Shown here one piece after another: positions 33,354 to 42,869 of a stretch of DNA of 64,000 bases. The DNA is from Labilithrix luteola (GTDB lineage Bacteria; Myxococcota_A; Polyangia; Polyangiales; Polyangiaceae). The notes under the pieces were generated by a model. The model did no database searches. It was given only the letters and a program-made list of their open reading frames with translations, and was not told the DNA's origin. The stretch spans positions 10,769,501-10,833,500 of the forward strand of contig NZ_CP012333.1 in NCBI RefSeq assembly GCF_001263205.1, given 5' to 3'. Each line of letters starts with the position of its first letter. Positions within the stretch are counted from its first letter, which is position 1. The position numbers and the translations under genes were made by a program.

Positions 33354-34274
33354 TCAGCGGCGGCGCTCTTTCGCGAACATCTCCCGCCAAACGTGGGCGT
33401 TCCAGTCGTAGGAGTCGACCGTGAAACGCTGGTCGGTCAGGCGCGCGACGGCGAAGGTGTGCGCGTCGTTCTTCGCCGCGCCCGGTTTGAAGACGTCGAT
33501 GCCGTGCCACACGTAGTGGTCCGTCGCGTGATGATGGCCGTGGAAGATGGCGAGGATGTCGTGCCCGGCGATCGCCGTGAGCAGGCGCTGTTTGTAGGTG
33601 CCCTCGGCGAACCAGTTACCCGTCGACCACGGTCCTTCGAGCGCGAGGTGGAAGTACAGGACCACCGGCACGTTCGGCGCGATGGTGGCGAGGTCTTTCG
33701 TGAGGAATGCGAGGCCTTCGTCGTCGGGTGCTTCACCGAGCGCGACGAGGTGCAGGTCGTCCCAGTCCCACGAGTAGAAGCGCCCGCCGTGACGCGCGAC
33801 GACCATGGCTTCGACCCACGGACCGTGCACCTTGTCGTGGTTGCCAATCACCTCGAAGACGGGCATGTGGAGGAGGCCGTCCGCGCCGCCGTCGAGACCA
33901 TAGGTGGCCACGAACGGCTCCCACTCGTCGGTTCGGCCCCATTCGGTGAGGTCGCCCGTGACGAGCAGTCCACGCGGACGACCGACGGTGCCACCGACCG
34001 AAGGTGGATACGCGCGACCTTCGATGCCGTTCACTTCGGAGACGAGCGCCCGATTCTGCTCGACCATGCCGCCGTAGCCGAAGTGCGTGTCGGAGACGAC
34101 GAGGAACGTGACGTCGGACCCCGGCTTCGAGGGGCGCGGCTTCGGCGCAGCATCCGCTTCCACTGCGGAGGCCTGCCTTTCGACGGGCTTCGGAGGCTCG
34201 GGGCGAGAGCGCCCCTTGCAACCTCCCAGCGCGAGAAGCGCGGCGGCGACAAGAGCGGCGGGACCTTGCTTCAC
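33354..34274 (-). CDS. Metallophosphoesterase lipoprotein
   Basis: 306 aa. Lipobox LLALGGC (C19) followed by a Pro/Ala/Glu-rich linker. Calcineurin-like phosphoesterase motifs are complete: SDTHFG (D62, H64), GDLTEWG (~105), GNHDKVHG (~144) and HGHHHATD (~245), all needed for the dinuclear metal centre. It would hydrolyse a phosphate ester or nucleotide outside the inner membrane; the substrate is unknown. Its start overlaps the stop of the ECF sigma gene by ATGA, so both are translationally coupled. Confidence 0.9.
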   Translation of the reverse strand: MKQGPAALVAAALLALGGCKGRSRPEPPKPVERQASAVEADAAPKPRPSKPGSDVTFLVVSDTHFGYGGMVEQNRALVSEVNGIEGRAYPPSVGGTVGRPRGLLVTGDLTEWGRTDEWEPFVATYGLDGGADGLLHMPVFEVIGNHDKVHGPWVEAMVVARHGGRFYSWDWDDLHLVALGEAPDDEGLAFLTKDLATIAPNVPVVLYFHLALEGPWSTGNWFAEGTYKQRLLTAIAGHDILAIFHGHHHATDHYVWHGIDVFKPGAAKNDAHTFAVARLTDQRFTVDSYDWNAHVWREMFAKERRR

Positions 34275-35269
34275 GGCCTGACGAGGGTGATCTGACCGCG
34301 CATCGAACCGTCGAGAATCGTAACGACGAACCGATCCCCGTCACCACGAACGACGGCGCGTACGACGCGCCCCGACGTACTCGTGAGCTCGATGTTCGTG
34401 CCCTCTTTCGAGGTACCGATCACGCGCACGTCGCGAACGAGGCGACCGGCAGAGCCTTCGATCTCGACGCGCCCCGGTGTGACCCGCACCGTCGCCCCGG
34501 CGGCTTGGAGCTCGAGCAACTTGCGACGTGCAGCGGGTAGATCGCTCGCGGCGGTGACGGCGGCGATATTGAAGGTGCCGTCGACGTGCGCCAGGTCGAG
34601 AGCAGCCGAGGACGTGTCGGCGACGATCGAGGGAAACTCCTCGACGTCATGACGGTGAGCGCCCGCCGCCGACGCCACGCCTACGAGCGCGACGAGAGCT
34701 CCAGCCCAGCGCGCACGAAGCAATCGACGCAGACGCGAGATGCGCTGCCTCACCACCGGCGACGGCAGCCCCTCCTCTTTGGCGATGTCGTTGAGCCGCT
34801 CGCCGGCATGCTCGCGCACGATCCAATCGAGCGTGGCGCGGTCGCGCGGCGACGTCGAATGGAGGACCTCGCCGAGGATCTCGCGAGCCTCGTATGCGGG
34901 CGGCGGACCTCCGAGCTCCTGCACACTCTCGTCGGGAACGAGACGGCGACCGCGTCGATGGAAGTCCGAGACCTTGTTGCGTGCGATGCCGTTGACCCAT
35001 CGCTGGAGCTCGTCAGGATCGGCAGGGACAGCGGGCGCGGCGAGCGCGTCGCAGAGAACGGTCTGTGCGAGGTCCTGCGCGTCTTCGGCTGGGACGCGAC
35101 GACGGAGCATCGAGAGGAGCCCTCGCCTCATCGACTCGCCGGCGATGCGCTCGCGAACCGGGCGGTCGGCGCGCTCGCACGGACCGACTTCCCCTCCCCG
35201 CTCACCTGACCGCTCATGTGACAGGCCGCGCACGAACAGACTGGGCCCCGAACCCACCGTCATGGTCAT
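34271..35269 (-). CDS. ECF sigma factor with C-terminal transmembrane and extracytoplasmic domain
   Basis: 332 aa from ATG 35269 (the longer frame to 35518 is doubtful). Sigma-2-like helices occupy ~45-105 (AEDAQDLAQTVL, WVNGIARNKVSDFHRR). The sigma-4 HTH lies at ~140-187 (ERLNDIAKEEGLPSPVVRQR), followed directly by a hydrophobic helix (ALVALVGVASAAGA, ~190-204). The final ~128 residues are beta-rich and would lie outside the cytoplasm. No separate anti-sigma gene is adjacent. The protein may be a sigma factor tethered to the membrane with its own sensor domain, coupled to a periplasmic phosphoesterase lipoprotein. Confidence 0.8.
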   Translation of the reverse strand: MTMTVGSGPSLFVRGLSHERSGERGGEVGPCERADRPVRERIAGESMRRGLLSMLRRRVPAEDAQDLAQTVLCDALAAPAVPADPDELQRWVNGIARNKVSDFHRRGRRLVPDESVQELGGPPPAYEAREILGEVLHSTSPRDRATLDWIVREHAGERLNDIAKEEGLPSPVVRQRISRLRRLLRARWAGALVALVGVASAAGAHRHDVEEFPSIVADTSSAALDLAHVDGTFNIAAVTAASDLPAARRKLLELQAAGATVRVTPGRVEIEGSAGRLVRDVRVIGTSKEGTNIELTSTSGRVVRAVVRGDGDRFVVTILDGSMRGQITLVRP

Positions 35270-35390
35270 GCAGACTCTATCGCTCGAGCGCCGCCCGTGT
35301 GACCGAGTTCCGTCGATTTTCTCTCCGAGCTTCCGAAGCTCGAGAAAGCGCCGAGAAACCAGCCAGTTCGGCTGGCTGATTCCAGCACCG

Positions 35391-37493
35391 TCAGCTCTTC
35401 TGGTTGTAGTTCGTATTCTCGAGGAGAATGACGTTCGACTTGCTGCGGCTCTCGCCGACGCTCGTGATGTACACGGCCGGCTGATCCTGGACCGGGCACA
35501 CCTTCTCGCACGCACCACAGCCGATGCAGAGGCTGGGGTCGACGTGCGGGCGCTGGAGCTTCACCGTCTTCATCGCCGGCTGCTCGCCGTCCGGACCGGG
35601 GGTCTTCTCGCGCATGGGCGCTTCGACCTCTTCGACCCAGATGGCCTTCGGCGACGTGGGGCAGAACTCTTCGCAGACGATGCACGGCGTCTGCATGCTC
35701 CACGGCAAGCAGCGACCGTGGTCGTAGAACGCGGTGCCGATCTTCACCGGCGGAACGCCCTGACCGAGCTTCTCCTTCTCGGTGATCTTCTGGATGGCGC
35801 CGGTCGGGCACACCTGGCCGCAGAGCACGCACGAGTGCTCGCAGTAGCCGATGCGCGCGATGAGAATGGGCGTCCAGAGGCCTTCGACACCGGCCTCGAA
35901 CATCGCGGGGTGAAGCGCGTTGTTCGGGCAGACCTTCATGCACTCGGCGCAGCGGATACAGCGCTCGAGGAACGCGCGCTCTTCGACGGCGCCCGGCGGA
36001 CGAATCACCTTGGAGTGATAGTTGACGTCGAGGCTGTCGGCGATGCGCGCGGCGGGAATGAACGCTGCGCCCGCGGCAGTGGTGGCGAGGAGCGTGCGGC
36101 GCTGCAGATCCGGAACGACCGTGGCGCTCTTGCGGTTCGGCAAGAAGCGGAACTTGATGACGTCTTCCGGACAGGCGTTCTCGCAGTTGAGGCACATGTG
36201 GCACTCGTCCTGCCGCCACTTCACGCCGCCCTGCGGGCTATCGGCGCCCTGGCAGTTCACGAGGCACAGATTGCAGTCGGTGCACTTCGCGTGATCCTTC
36301 TCCATGCCGAAGAGCGCGAAGCGGGCGAAGACGCCTAGGAACGCGCCGAGCGGACAGAGAACGCGGCACCAGAAGCGCGGGATGAAGCGGTTCATGAAGA
36401 GAACCGCCACCAGCAAGAAGACGATGAGCCAGGTCTGGTGGAAGTAGAACTGGTGCGAGCCCCACACGGCGCGGGCGAGCACGTCCTGCGTGTGGTCGGC
36501 GGCGGTCTGGATCGGGCGCGCAGGCACGTCCTGCACGGCACCGAGACCGCGGTGCATCATGTACTGCACGCCCGGGATCACGCCGAGGCCGATGGCGCGG
36601 ACGGCGACGCAGATCGGGTCGAGAAGACCACCGATGGCGCTCCCCGCGACAGCCGCGAGAAGGAACGCGTACATCAGGTAGTACTTCGCGGCCTGGTAGC
36701 CGTGCGTCTTGTTCGCCTCGACGCGCGAGGCGCCGCGACCGTGGCGCGACGGCAGGATCCACCCGAAGAAGTGGTGGAGCGTGCCGAAGGGACAGATCCA
36801 TCCGCAGAACACGCGCCCGAAGACGAGCGTGAGCGCGAGGAGACCGACGCTCCAGAGCAGGCCACGGTAGACCGTGTGCGTGGAGAGCACGGTCATCGCC
36901 GTCACGAACGGATCGGCGAGCAGGAACGCCTCGACCGGAAGCGGCAAGCGCACCGGAGTGTCCGCGCTGGCCGCGAAGCTCCCGTGGAAGCCGGTCTGGA
37001 AGAGGAAGTACATGAACAGCGCGAAGAAGAAGATCTGCGACGCGCGGCGAACCCACATGAGCGCGCGAATCGATCGCCGCGCGGGGATGCCGGAGCCGGG
37101 AAGCTTCCTCTTCTTCGGTGGCGCCTTCTTCGCAGCGGCGGCCGGAGCGGTGACGGCGGCTGCAGCCATCACGGCATTCTTCGAGTGCTCCGCGGGCGTG
37201 CCGAAGCCGAGCGCGTCTTCGAGCCCGCTCGTGCGCGCACGCTCGGCGCGAGCCATCGCGTCGGGATCTTTCTTCGACGCGCCCTTCGGCGCCGGTAGTG
37301 ACCAGCTCGTGTCGCGGTCGATGGGCTTCACCGCCCCGACGTCGCCCGTCTTCCACGGGATCGGCTCGACGTGCTCGTGCACGTGATCGTGCGCGGCGGC
37401 GTGCTCGATCATGTGCGGATCGAGCATGACGGAAGCGTGCGGCACCGGTCCCTTCTCGTTGGGACCGGAGGTCTGCGGCGTGCCCTGGTTCAT
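35391..37493 (-). CDS. NapH-NapG-like polyferredoxin fusion
   Basis: 700 aa. An N-terminal cytoplasmic extension precedes about five hydrophobic helices (~145-400, FFALFMYFLFQTGF, FGRVFCGWICPFGTLHHFFG), the NapH/MauN-type quinol-oxidising membrane module. Two 4Fe-4S clusters (CTDCNLCLVNC, CHMCLNCENAC) follow. Then an internal twin-arginine-like segment (QRRTLLATTAAGAAFIP, RR at 465-466) starts a NapG-like ferredoxin with four more clusters (CIRCAECMKVC, CEHSCVLCGQVC, CIVCEEFC, CIGCGACEKVC). Its start shares one base with the stop of the DUF362 gene. It probably transfers electrons from quinol to a periplasmic reductase. Confidence 0.85.
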   Translation of the reverse strand: MNQGTPQTSGPNEKGPVPHASVMLDPHMIEHAAAHDHVHEHVEPIPWKTGDVGAVKPIDRDTSWSLPAPKGASKKDPDAMARAERARTSGLEDALGFGTPAEHSKNAVMAAAAVTAPAAAAKKAPPKKRKLPGSGIPARRSIRALMWVRRASQIFFFALFMYFLFQTGFHGSFAASADTPVRLPLPVEAFLLADPFVTAMTVLSTHTVYRGLLWSVGLLALTLVFGRVFCGWICPFGTLHHFFGWILPSRHGRGASRVEANKTHGYQAAKYYLMYAFLLAAVAGSAIGGLLDPICVAVRAIGLGVIPGVQYMMHRGLGAVQDVPARPIQTAADHTQDVLARAVWGSHQFYFHQTWLIVFLLVAVLFMNRFIPRFWCRVLCPLGAFLGVFARFALFGMEKDHAKCTDCNLCLVNCQGADSPQGGVKWRQDECHMCLNCENACPEDVIKFRFLPNRKSATVVPDLQRRTLLATTAAGAAFIPAARIADSLDVNYHSKVIRPPGAVEERAFLERCIRCAECMKVCPNNALHPAMFEAGVEGLWTPILIARIGYCEHSCVLCGQVCPTGAIQKITEKEKLGQGVPPVKIGTAFYDHGRCLPWSMQTPCIVCEEFCPTSPKAIWVEEVEAPMREKTPGPDGEQPAMKTVKLQRPHVDPSLCIGCGACEKVCPVQDQPAVYITSVGESRSKSNVILLENTNYNQKS

Positions 37494-38560
37494 CAGACTT
37501 CCCGCACCCGGAGATTCTCCCAGTACATGGTGCCGAGCCCGCGCTCGTGGCCCATCTTCAGGTACGGGAGGTTGTCACGATGCTGGCCGATGAGCGTCGC
37601 GCCGTACGCGTCGGCCGCGATCTGATCGACGGTGGCGATGACCGTGTTCATCACCTTCGTGTCGTCGATGTTGCCGCCCTGCGGGCCATTGCGCATGAGC
37701 ACGCGCATCGCGTCGACGACGACGAGCGTCGGACGCATGAACGTCGCGAGGTCGGCGATCGACGTGTCGATGTTCTGGTGGAGGCGGTTACGACGGCCGC
37801 CGAGGACGCCGTACCAGTTCTTCATCGCCGCGGTGTACTTGGCGAGATTGTGGTGCTTGGCGACCGGGACGTTGATGACCTTGTCGCAGTCGACGAGCGT
37901 GGTGAAGATGGGCCACTCGTCGAGCACTTCGCCCTTCATGCGCGTGGTGCGGAAGCGATGTTCGGCGGGCAGCACGACCTCGGCGCCGAGTCCGTACGCC
38001 TTGCGCCAGATGCCCGAGCGCTGGAAGCAGCGATTCGGGTCGTTGCAGGAGCCGTCCGCGACGATGACCTTCTTTGCGCCGGCTTCGTAGGCGAGCTGGA
38101 TGACGGCGCCGACCACGTCGGGGTTGGTGTTCGCCGCGTGAATCGGCATGCGGTCCCAGCCGATGTTCGGCTTCACGACCACGACGTCGCCGCGGCTGAC
38201 GAACCGCTTGATGCCGCCCATGGCGTCGATCGCGCGTCGAACGAGCTGATCGGCCGACGGCGTCAGCTCGTCGATCTTGGCCTTGGCGATGGCCAGCTCC
38301 GCGAAGTCGGGAGAACGATCCGCGAGACGGTAGTCACGGACCTGACGAACCGCGCTCGAGGTGGCCGCACCAAAGCCGCCCTGATCCCAGATCGTGCGGC
38401 CGAGGACCGCCGCACCTGCGAGCACGCCCGCCGTCGCGCCGACGCGCTTGATCATGTCGCGACGTGACGGCCGCTCGAACATGGGCGATGCGGGGGACGT
38501 CACCGCGCTCGAAGGCTGCGAGCTCGCCGGCTTGCTAGGGGCGTCCTTCGGGTCGCTCAT
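37493..38560 (-). CDS. DUF362 protein with twin-arginine signal
   Basis: 355 aa. The N-terminal Tat motif RRDMIKRVGATAGVLAGAAV (~33-52) predicts export of a folded, cofactor-carrying protein. The DUF362 core includes VVVVKPNIGWDR (~123), VIVADGSCNDPNRCF (~167), NVPVAKHHNLAKYTAAMKNW (~230) and a GG-rich end. DUF362 proteins often accompany iron-sulfur redox chains, but their reaction is unknown. The gene is transcribed directly before the NapH-NapG fusion and coupled to it by TGATG, so the pair probably forms one redox unit. Confidence 0.85.
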   Translation of the reverse strand: MSDPKDAPSKPASSQPSSAVTSPASPMFERPSRRDMIKRVGATAGVLAGAAVLGRTIWDQGGFGAATSSAVRQVRDYRLADRSPDFAELAIAKAKIDELTPSADQLVRRAIDAMGGIKRFVSRGDVVVVKPNIGWDRMPIHAANTNPDVVGAVIQLAYEAGAKKVIVADGSCNDPNRCFQRSGIWRKAYGLGAEVVLPAEHRFRTTRMKGEVLDEWPIFTTLVDCDKVINVPVAKHHNLAKYTAAMKNWYGVLGGRRNRLHQNIDTSIADLATFMRPTLVVVDAMRVLMRNGPQGGNIDDTKVMNTVIATVDQIAADAYGATLIGQHRDNLPYLKMGHERGLGTMYWENLRVREV

Positions 38561-38727
38561 GCAACTGTCTTAGCCTTTCCTGCACGGCGAAGGCAACTCC
38601 GCGTCGGGCCACGGAAATGTGGCTCATAAACGCGGGTTTGGCCGCCGCTGACCGGACCAACCCCGAGGACGAATCGATCGCAGGCGCTTTGACCCCCGAC
38701 CGGAAGCCTGTCAAAAGGCCGGTCCAA

Positions 38728-40212
38728 ATGGGCAAAGACCGCGAAAGTCGAATCCTTACCGGTCCGCTCGCGCTCGAGATTGCCCGCTTCGGGACACCGC
38801 TCGCGCTCGGCATGGCCCTGCAGACGACATTCAACCTCGTCGACGCCTACCTCATCGCGCAGCTCCCGCTCGACGAGGTCGGAGCCGCCGTCGGAGCGAT
38901 CGGCATCTGTGATCAGGTCGCGGCCCTGGGCACGATCATCTCCTACGGCGTCTCGACCGCCGCCGGCGCGATTCTCTCCCAGCGCAAGGGCGCCGGGGAT
39001 CAGGTGGGCATCCAGAACGCCGCGTGGCAGTCGATGATCGTGGTCGGCATCCTGAGCGTGGTGCTCGGCCTCGTCTTCGGCCTTGGCGCCGGTGTGGTGG
39101 TTCACCACGTCATCGGTGCAAAAGGCAGCGTCGCCGAGGTCGCCACCTCGTATCTGCGCGTCGCAGCGACGGGCGGCTTCTCGATCTACTTCCTGCTGCA
39201 GCTCACGAACGTGCAGCGTGCGCTCGGCTCGGCGAAGACCCCGGTGGCGCTCCTCGTCATCGGAAACATCCTCAACATCGTCCTGGCCGTCGTTCTCATC
39301 TTCGGCCCTGGCCCTGCCCCGGCGCTGCTCTCCTGGGCGACACCAATCGCGAAGGCGCTGCACCTGCCACGCATGGGCATGGTCGGCGCGGCGTGGGCCG
39401 CCGTCATCGCGCGCACGCTCGTTCTGATCCCGAACATCATCATCCTCGCGCGACGCTTCGACGTCTTCCCGCCGAAGGGCTCGCGAGGCCCGAATGCCGC
39501 TGAAATCAGGCAGATCGTGAAGATCGCCTGGCCCTCGAGCGCGCAGTTCTTCCTGCGCATCGCGGCCATGCTCTTCATCAACTCGCTGATCGCGCGCTTC
39601 TACACGACGCAGGAAGATCAGACGGCAACGACGGCCATGGGCCTCGTCTTCCGCCTCGACACGATGGCGCTCTTCGTGGCGATGGGCTGGGGCAGCGCCG
39701 CGCAAACCTTCGTCGGGCAGAACCTCGGGGCCAAGAAGGAAACGCGCGCTCGTCAGGTCGGCTGGATCACCGTCGCGTACGACGTGGTCACGAACGTCCT
39801 CCTCATCGCGCTCGTCTTCTCCTACGGCGAAGCCATCCTGCACGTCTTCGACAACGAGACCGCGCCAGTCGCGATTGCCCTCGACTACCTGCGCATCGTC
39901 GCGCCCTCGTACGTCGCGCTCGGTGCCGGTGTCGTGTTGGGAAATGCCATGGCAGGTGCAGGTGCCACGAAGACGACGTTCGCGGTCGACGCGCTCGTCA
40001 TCCTCGGCGTGCAGCTCCCCCTCGGCCTCCTCGCCGTGGTGCTGTTCCCGGGCGCCATTCGCTCCGTCTTCCAGGTCGTCGCGATCACGAACTGCGCGAG
40101 TGCTCTCGTCTATGCGTTCGTCTACGGACGAGGGCGGTGGGCGAAGCCGCTGCCGGTCCAAGGTGAGGCCGCCCCCTGGATCGAGAATTCGACAGATGCG
40201 GGCTACGGGTGA
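38728..40212 (+). CDS. MATE-family efflux transporter
   Basis: 494 aa from ATG 38728 (AAAAGG about ten bases upstream; an in-frame ATG at 38617 would add 37 poorly conserved residues). Twelve transmembrane helices are apparent, with LALEIARFGTPLALGMALQT at the start and the typical central duplication around ~240 (GMVGAAWAAVIARTLVLIPN). MATE transporters exchange H+ or Na+ for cationic drugs, flavonoids or metabolites; the substrate cannot be read. It is transcribed divergently from the DUF362/NapHG operon across a 57-167 bp region. Confidence 0.92.
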   Translation: MGKDRESRILTGPLALEIARFGTPLALGMALQTTFNLVDAYLIAQLPLDEVGAAVGAIGICDQVAALGTIISYGVSTAAGAILSQRKGAGDQVGIQNAAWQSMIVVGILSVVLGLVFGLGAGVVVHHVIGAKGSVAEVATSYLRVAATGGFSIYFLLQLTNVQRALGSAKTPVALLVIGNILNIVLAVVLIFGPGPAPALLSWATPIAKALHLPRMGMVGAAWAAVIARTLVLIPNIIILARRFDVFPPKGSRGPNAAEIRQIVKIAWPSSAQFFLRIAAMLFINSLIARFYTTQEDQTATTAMGLVFRLDTMALFVAMGWGSAAQTFVGQNLGAKKETRARQVGWITVAYDVVTNVLLIALVFSYGEAILHVFDNETAPVAIALDYLRIVAPSYVALGAGVVLGNAMAGAGATKTTFAVDALVILGVQLPLGLLAVVLFPGAIRSVFQVVAITNCASALVYAFVYGRGRWAKPLPVQGEAAPWIENSTDAGYG

Positions 40213-40294
40213 CCCACCCCCACAGGTAACACCTCGAGTGCCACCCGTCGTTTTTGACGGATCTGCCTGAAAGGATTCGAGGCACACATGGTGC

Positions 40295-41179
40295 ATGAGC
40301 GCTGCCATGCTCGCCCGAAAGGCAGTACTTGCGGCCCTCGGCCTGTTTTGTCTCCTTCCCATCGCAGCGTGCGCAGCCGACGACTCCGGTGATCAGAGCG
40401 AAGAGTACGAGGACGAACCCGTCGGCGAGACGAACGACGAGCTCCGTAGCGCCGTCAGCTGCAAAGAGAAGACGGCCACGGCTTACGACGACGGCAAGCC
40501 CTTCTCGATCACGACGATCACGGTCGGCGGAAAGTTGGTCTCGAAGCCGACGGGGCACGCCTTCCTCAAGATGCAGGCGGCCGCCGACAAGGCGGGCGTA
40601 CGGCTTTCGCTGACGAGCGGCTTCCGCACCATGGCCGAGCAGCAGGCGCTCTACCGCTGCTACAAAACGAAGAAGTGCAACCACGGGAACCTCGCCGCCG
40701 AGCCGGGGTACTCGAACCACCAGAACGGTCTCGCCGTCGACCTCTCGACGTCGACCTGGTTGGCCAAGAACGCGAAGAAGTACGGGTTTGCGCGCACCGT
40801 CCCGAGCGAGTCGTGGCACTACGAATACTTCGGCGGTCGGGACCCGGGTGGGCCGTGCACCAACGCCGCGCAGCCCTCGGGCGACGACACGGACGTCGGT
40901 GAGCTTGCGCCGGAGAAGCTCGATTGGGTCGGCATCACGGAGGACAGCACCTACGCCAGGCAGGTCCCCCTCAAGGTGAAGCCGGTCGACGCCGCCGTCG
41001 TGAAGGTCATCTACCGATCGGGCAACTTCGAGCTCGGAACCTCCACCGACGCCGCCGGAAACTTCCCCGTCAGTTACACGTTCAGCGCCATCGGTGAGCG
41101 CACCTTGACCGCTGAAGGCTACGACTCGACCGGCAAGAAAATCTCGGTAAACGCCGTCGACGTGACGATCACGAACTGA
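40295..41179 (+). CDS. VanY-type D-alanyl-D-alanine carboxypeptidase lipoprotein (M15B)
   Basis: 294 aa. Lipobox LLPIAAC (C26) with an acidic linker (EEYEDEPVGE). The M15B zinc-peptidase motifs are present: SGFRTMAEQQALY (~109), GYSNHQNGLAVDL (~138, S-x-H-x-x-G-x-A-x-D) and ESWHYEYFGG (~172). It would trim the terminal D-Ala of peptidoglycan precursors. The last ~95 residues after a DDTDVGELAPEKL linker form a separate beta-sandwich-like domain (VPLKVKPVDAAVVKVIYRSGNF), perhaps binding wall or polysaccharide. It stands alone. Confidence 0.87.
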   Translation: MSAAMLARKAVLAALGLFCLLPIAACAADDSGDQSEEYEDEPVGETNDELRSAVSCKEKTATAYDDGKPFSITTITVGGKLVSKPTGHAFLKMQAAADKAGVRLSLTSGFRTMAEQQALYRCYKTKKCNHGNLAAEPGYSNHQNGLAVDLSTSTWLAKNAKKYGFARTVPSESWHYEYFGGRDPGGPCTNAAQPSGDDTDVGELAPEKLDWVGITEDSTYARQVPLKVKPVDAAVVKVIYRSGNFELGTSTDAAGNFPVSYTFSAIGERTLTAEGYDSTGKKISVNAVDVTITN

Positions 41180-41297
41180 CGCGACGCAAGGCAAGGTGGA
41201 GCCGGGCCTGGCCATCCCTCCGGGTGGCACGAAGGCTCGGAAATCCCTTTCGCGGTGAAGTTTCTCCACAGCTCGGCTAACTTGCGAGCCGCAGGGC

Positions 41298-42770
41298 ATG
41301 GCGAAGATCTCGCAAGCGGCCAAGATCGGCCTCTTCGTCGCAATCACGGCGGGTGCGGGGTATCTCGTCTTTCGAACCGTCGGCACCCAGATGGGCGGCG
41401 GCAAAGGCTACGTCGTCCACGCCTACCTGAAAGACGCGACGGGCATCGCCAAGCACTCGCGCGTCACCATCGCCGGCATTCCCGTCGGTCAGGTGCAGGA
41501 CATCCGGCTCGAGGACGGCCGCGCTCGCATCGACGTGCGCGTGAACCCCGAGGTGAAGCTCCACGAGAGCTCACGGCTCGGCGTGAAGAGCGCCTCGCTC
41601 CTCGGCGAGAACGTCGTCGTGCTCACCGAAGGCGTCGGTGAGCCGGACAAGAAAGACGGCGACGAGGTCCAGACCCTGCCCGACGCGCGCTCGGTCGAAG
41701 ATCTGAAGGAGACCGTCGGACGCATCGCCGATCTCGTCGAGCAGGTCGCCAAGCAGCTCGCCGCGTCGATCGGCAGCGAGCAGGGCGGCCGCAACATGAA
41801 GGCCATCCTGCAGAACCTCGCCGACGCAACGGAGGCGATCAACATCACCGTCCGCGAAAACCGCGCGGTGATCCACAACGCCCTCACGAACGTCGACCGC
41901 ATCTCCGCCAACAGCGCGCCCGAGATCGAGAAGATCCTCGTCAACGTCCGGGTCATCACCGAGGACGTGAAGACCATGCTCGCCGCACAGGGCGGCAAAG
42001 ACGGCGAGTCCGGTGAGCTTCGAAGCACCATCGAACGCGTCAACCGCGCATCGAAGAGCCTCGAGAGCGCGCTCGCCCACGTCGACAACGTGGCCGGCCG
42101 CATCGACCGCGGCGAGGGCACCGTCGGCCGTCTCACGAAGGACGAGGCGCTCATCAACGAGGTGCAGGGCGTCGCCGAGGGTGTCAACGACTACGTCGAC
42201 AGCCTGCGCCGCCTGCAAACCATCGTCGGCCTCCGCAGCGACTACAACTTCCTCGCGAACACCATCAAGAGCTACGTCGAGCTCCGACTGCAGCCGCGCG
42301 AGGACAAGTACTACCTGATCCAGCTCATCAACGATCCCCGCGGAAAGACGAGCTTCACGCAGACCGACGTCGACACGACGAACCCGAACGATCCGGCTCA
42401 CTACCGCACGACGACGACGACGACGACCGACGCCTTCCGCTTCACCGTGCAGTTCGCGAAGCGTATCGGCCCCTTCACCGGGCGCTTCGGCATCATGGAG
42501 TCGACGGGCGGCATCGGTCTCGACACGGACCTTCTGTCGGATCGATTCGAGATCAAACAGGACCTCTTCGGCTTCGGCGAAGAGATCCGCCCGCGCTACC
42601 GCGTCTCCATCGCCTACGAGTTCATCAAGCGCCTCTGGCTCATCGGCGGCGCCGACTACATCTTCCTGCCGAACCGTCGCGACTACTTCCTCGGTCTTCA
42701 GCTGCGCTTCACCGACGACGATCTGAAGACGATCTTGCCGTTCGCGTCCACGGGCGCAGTGGGTAAGTGA
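41298..42770 (+). CDS. MlaD/MCE-family lipid transport protein
   Basis: 490 aa. An N-terminal anchor (IGLFVAITAGAGYLVF, ~10-25) precedes an MCE domain (~37-117: VVHAYLKDATGIAKHSRVTIAGIPVGQVQDI). A long helical region (~125-310) with heptad-like VNRASKSLESALAHVDNVAGR segments forms a needle-like coiled coil. The C-terminal ~170 residues are beta-rich and outer-membrane-like, ending in LQLRFTDDDLKTILPFA. MCE proteins ferry lipids between membranes. The usual ATPase and permease partners (MlaF/E) are not adjacent. A Thr7 run encoded by ACG repeats lies near residue 371. Confidence 0.88.
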   Translation: MAKISQAAKIGLFVAITAGAGYLVFRTVGTQMGGGKGYVVHAYLKDATGIAKHSRVTIAGIPVGQVQDIRLEDGRARIDVRVNPEVKLHESSRLGVKSASLLGENVVVLTEGVGEPDKKDGDEVQTLPDARSVEDLKETVGRIADLVEQVAKQLAASIGSEQGGRNMKAILQNLADATEAINITVRENRAVIHNALTNVDRISANSAPEIEKILVNVRVITEDVKTMLAAQGGKDGESGELRSTIERVNRASKSLESALAHVDNVAGRIDRGEGTVGRLTKDEALINEVQGVAEGVNDYVDSLRRLQTIVGLRSDYNFLANTIKSYVELRLQPREDKYYLIQLINDPRGKTSFTQTDVDTTNPNDPAHYRTTTTTTTDAFRFTVQFAKRIGPFTGRFGIMESTGGIGLDTDLLSDRFEIKQDLFGFGEEIRPRYRVSIAYEFIKRLWLIGGADYIFLPNRRDYFLGLQLRFTDDDLKTILPFASTGAVGK

Positions 42771-42869
42771 GAGCCGATCGAGGCGTCTGCATGTGCGGCG
42801 GCGTTGCGTACTTGTCCGCGTGCCGGCGTGGCTCGTGCGAGGCGCCAGTGAGAATGTAGAGTCAGAGAC

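Noticed and set aside
40245..40260. Hairpin CCGTC / GACGG after the MATE gene
   Set aside because: A short stem with T residues only in the loop; too weak for a terminator call.
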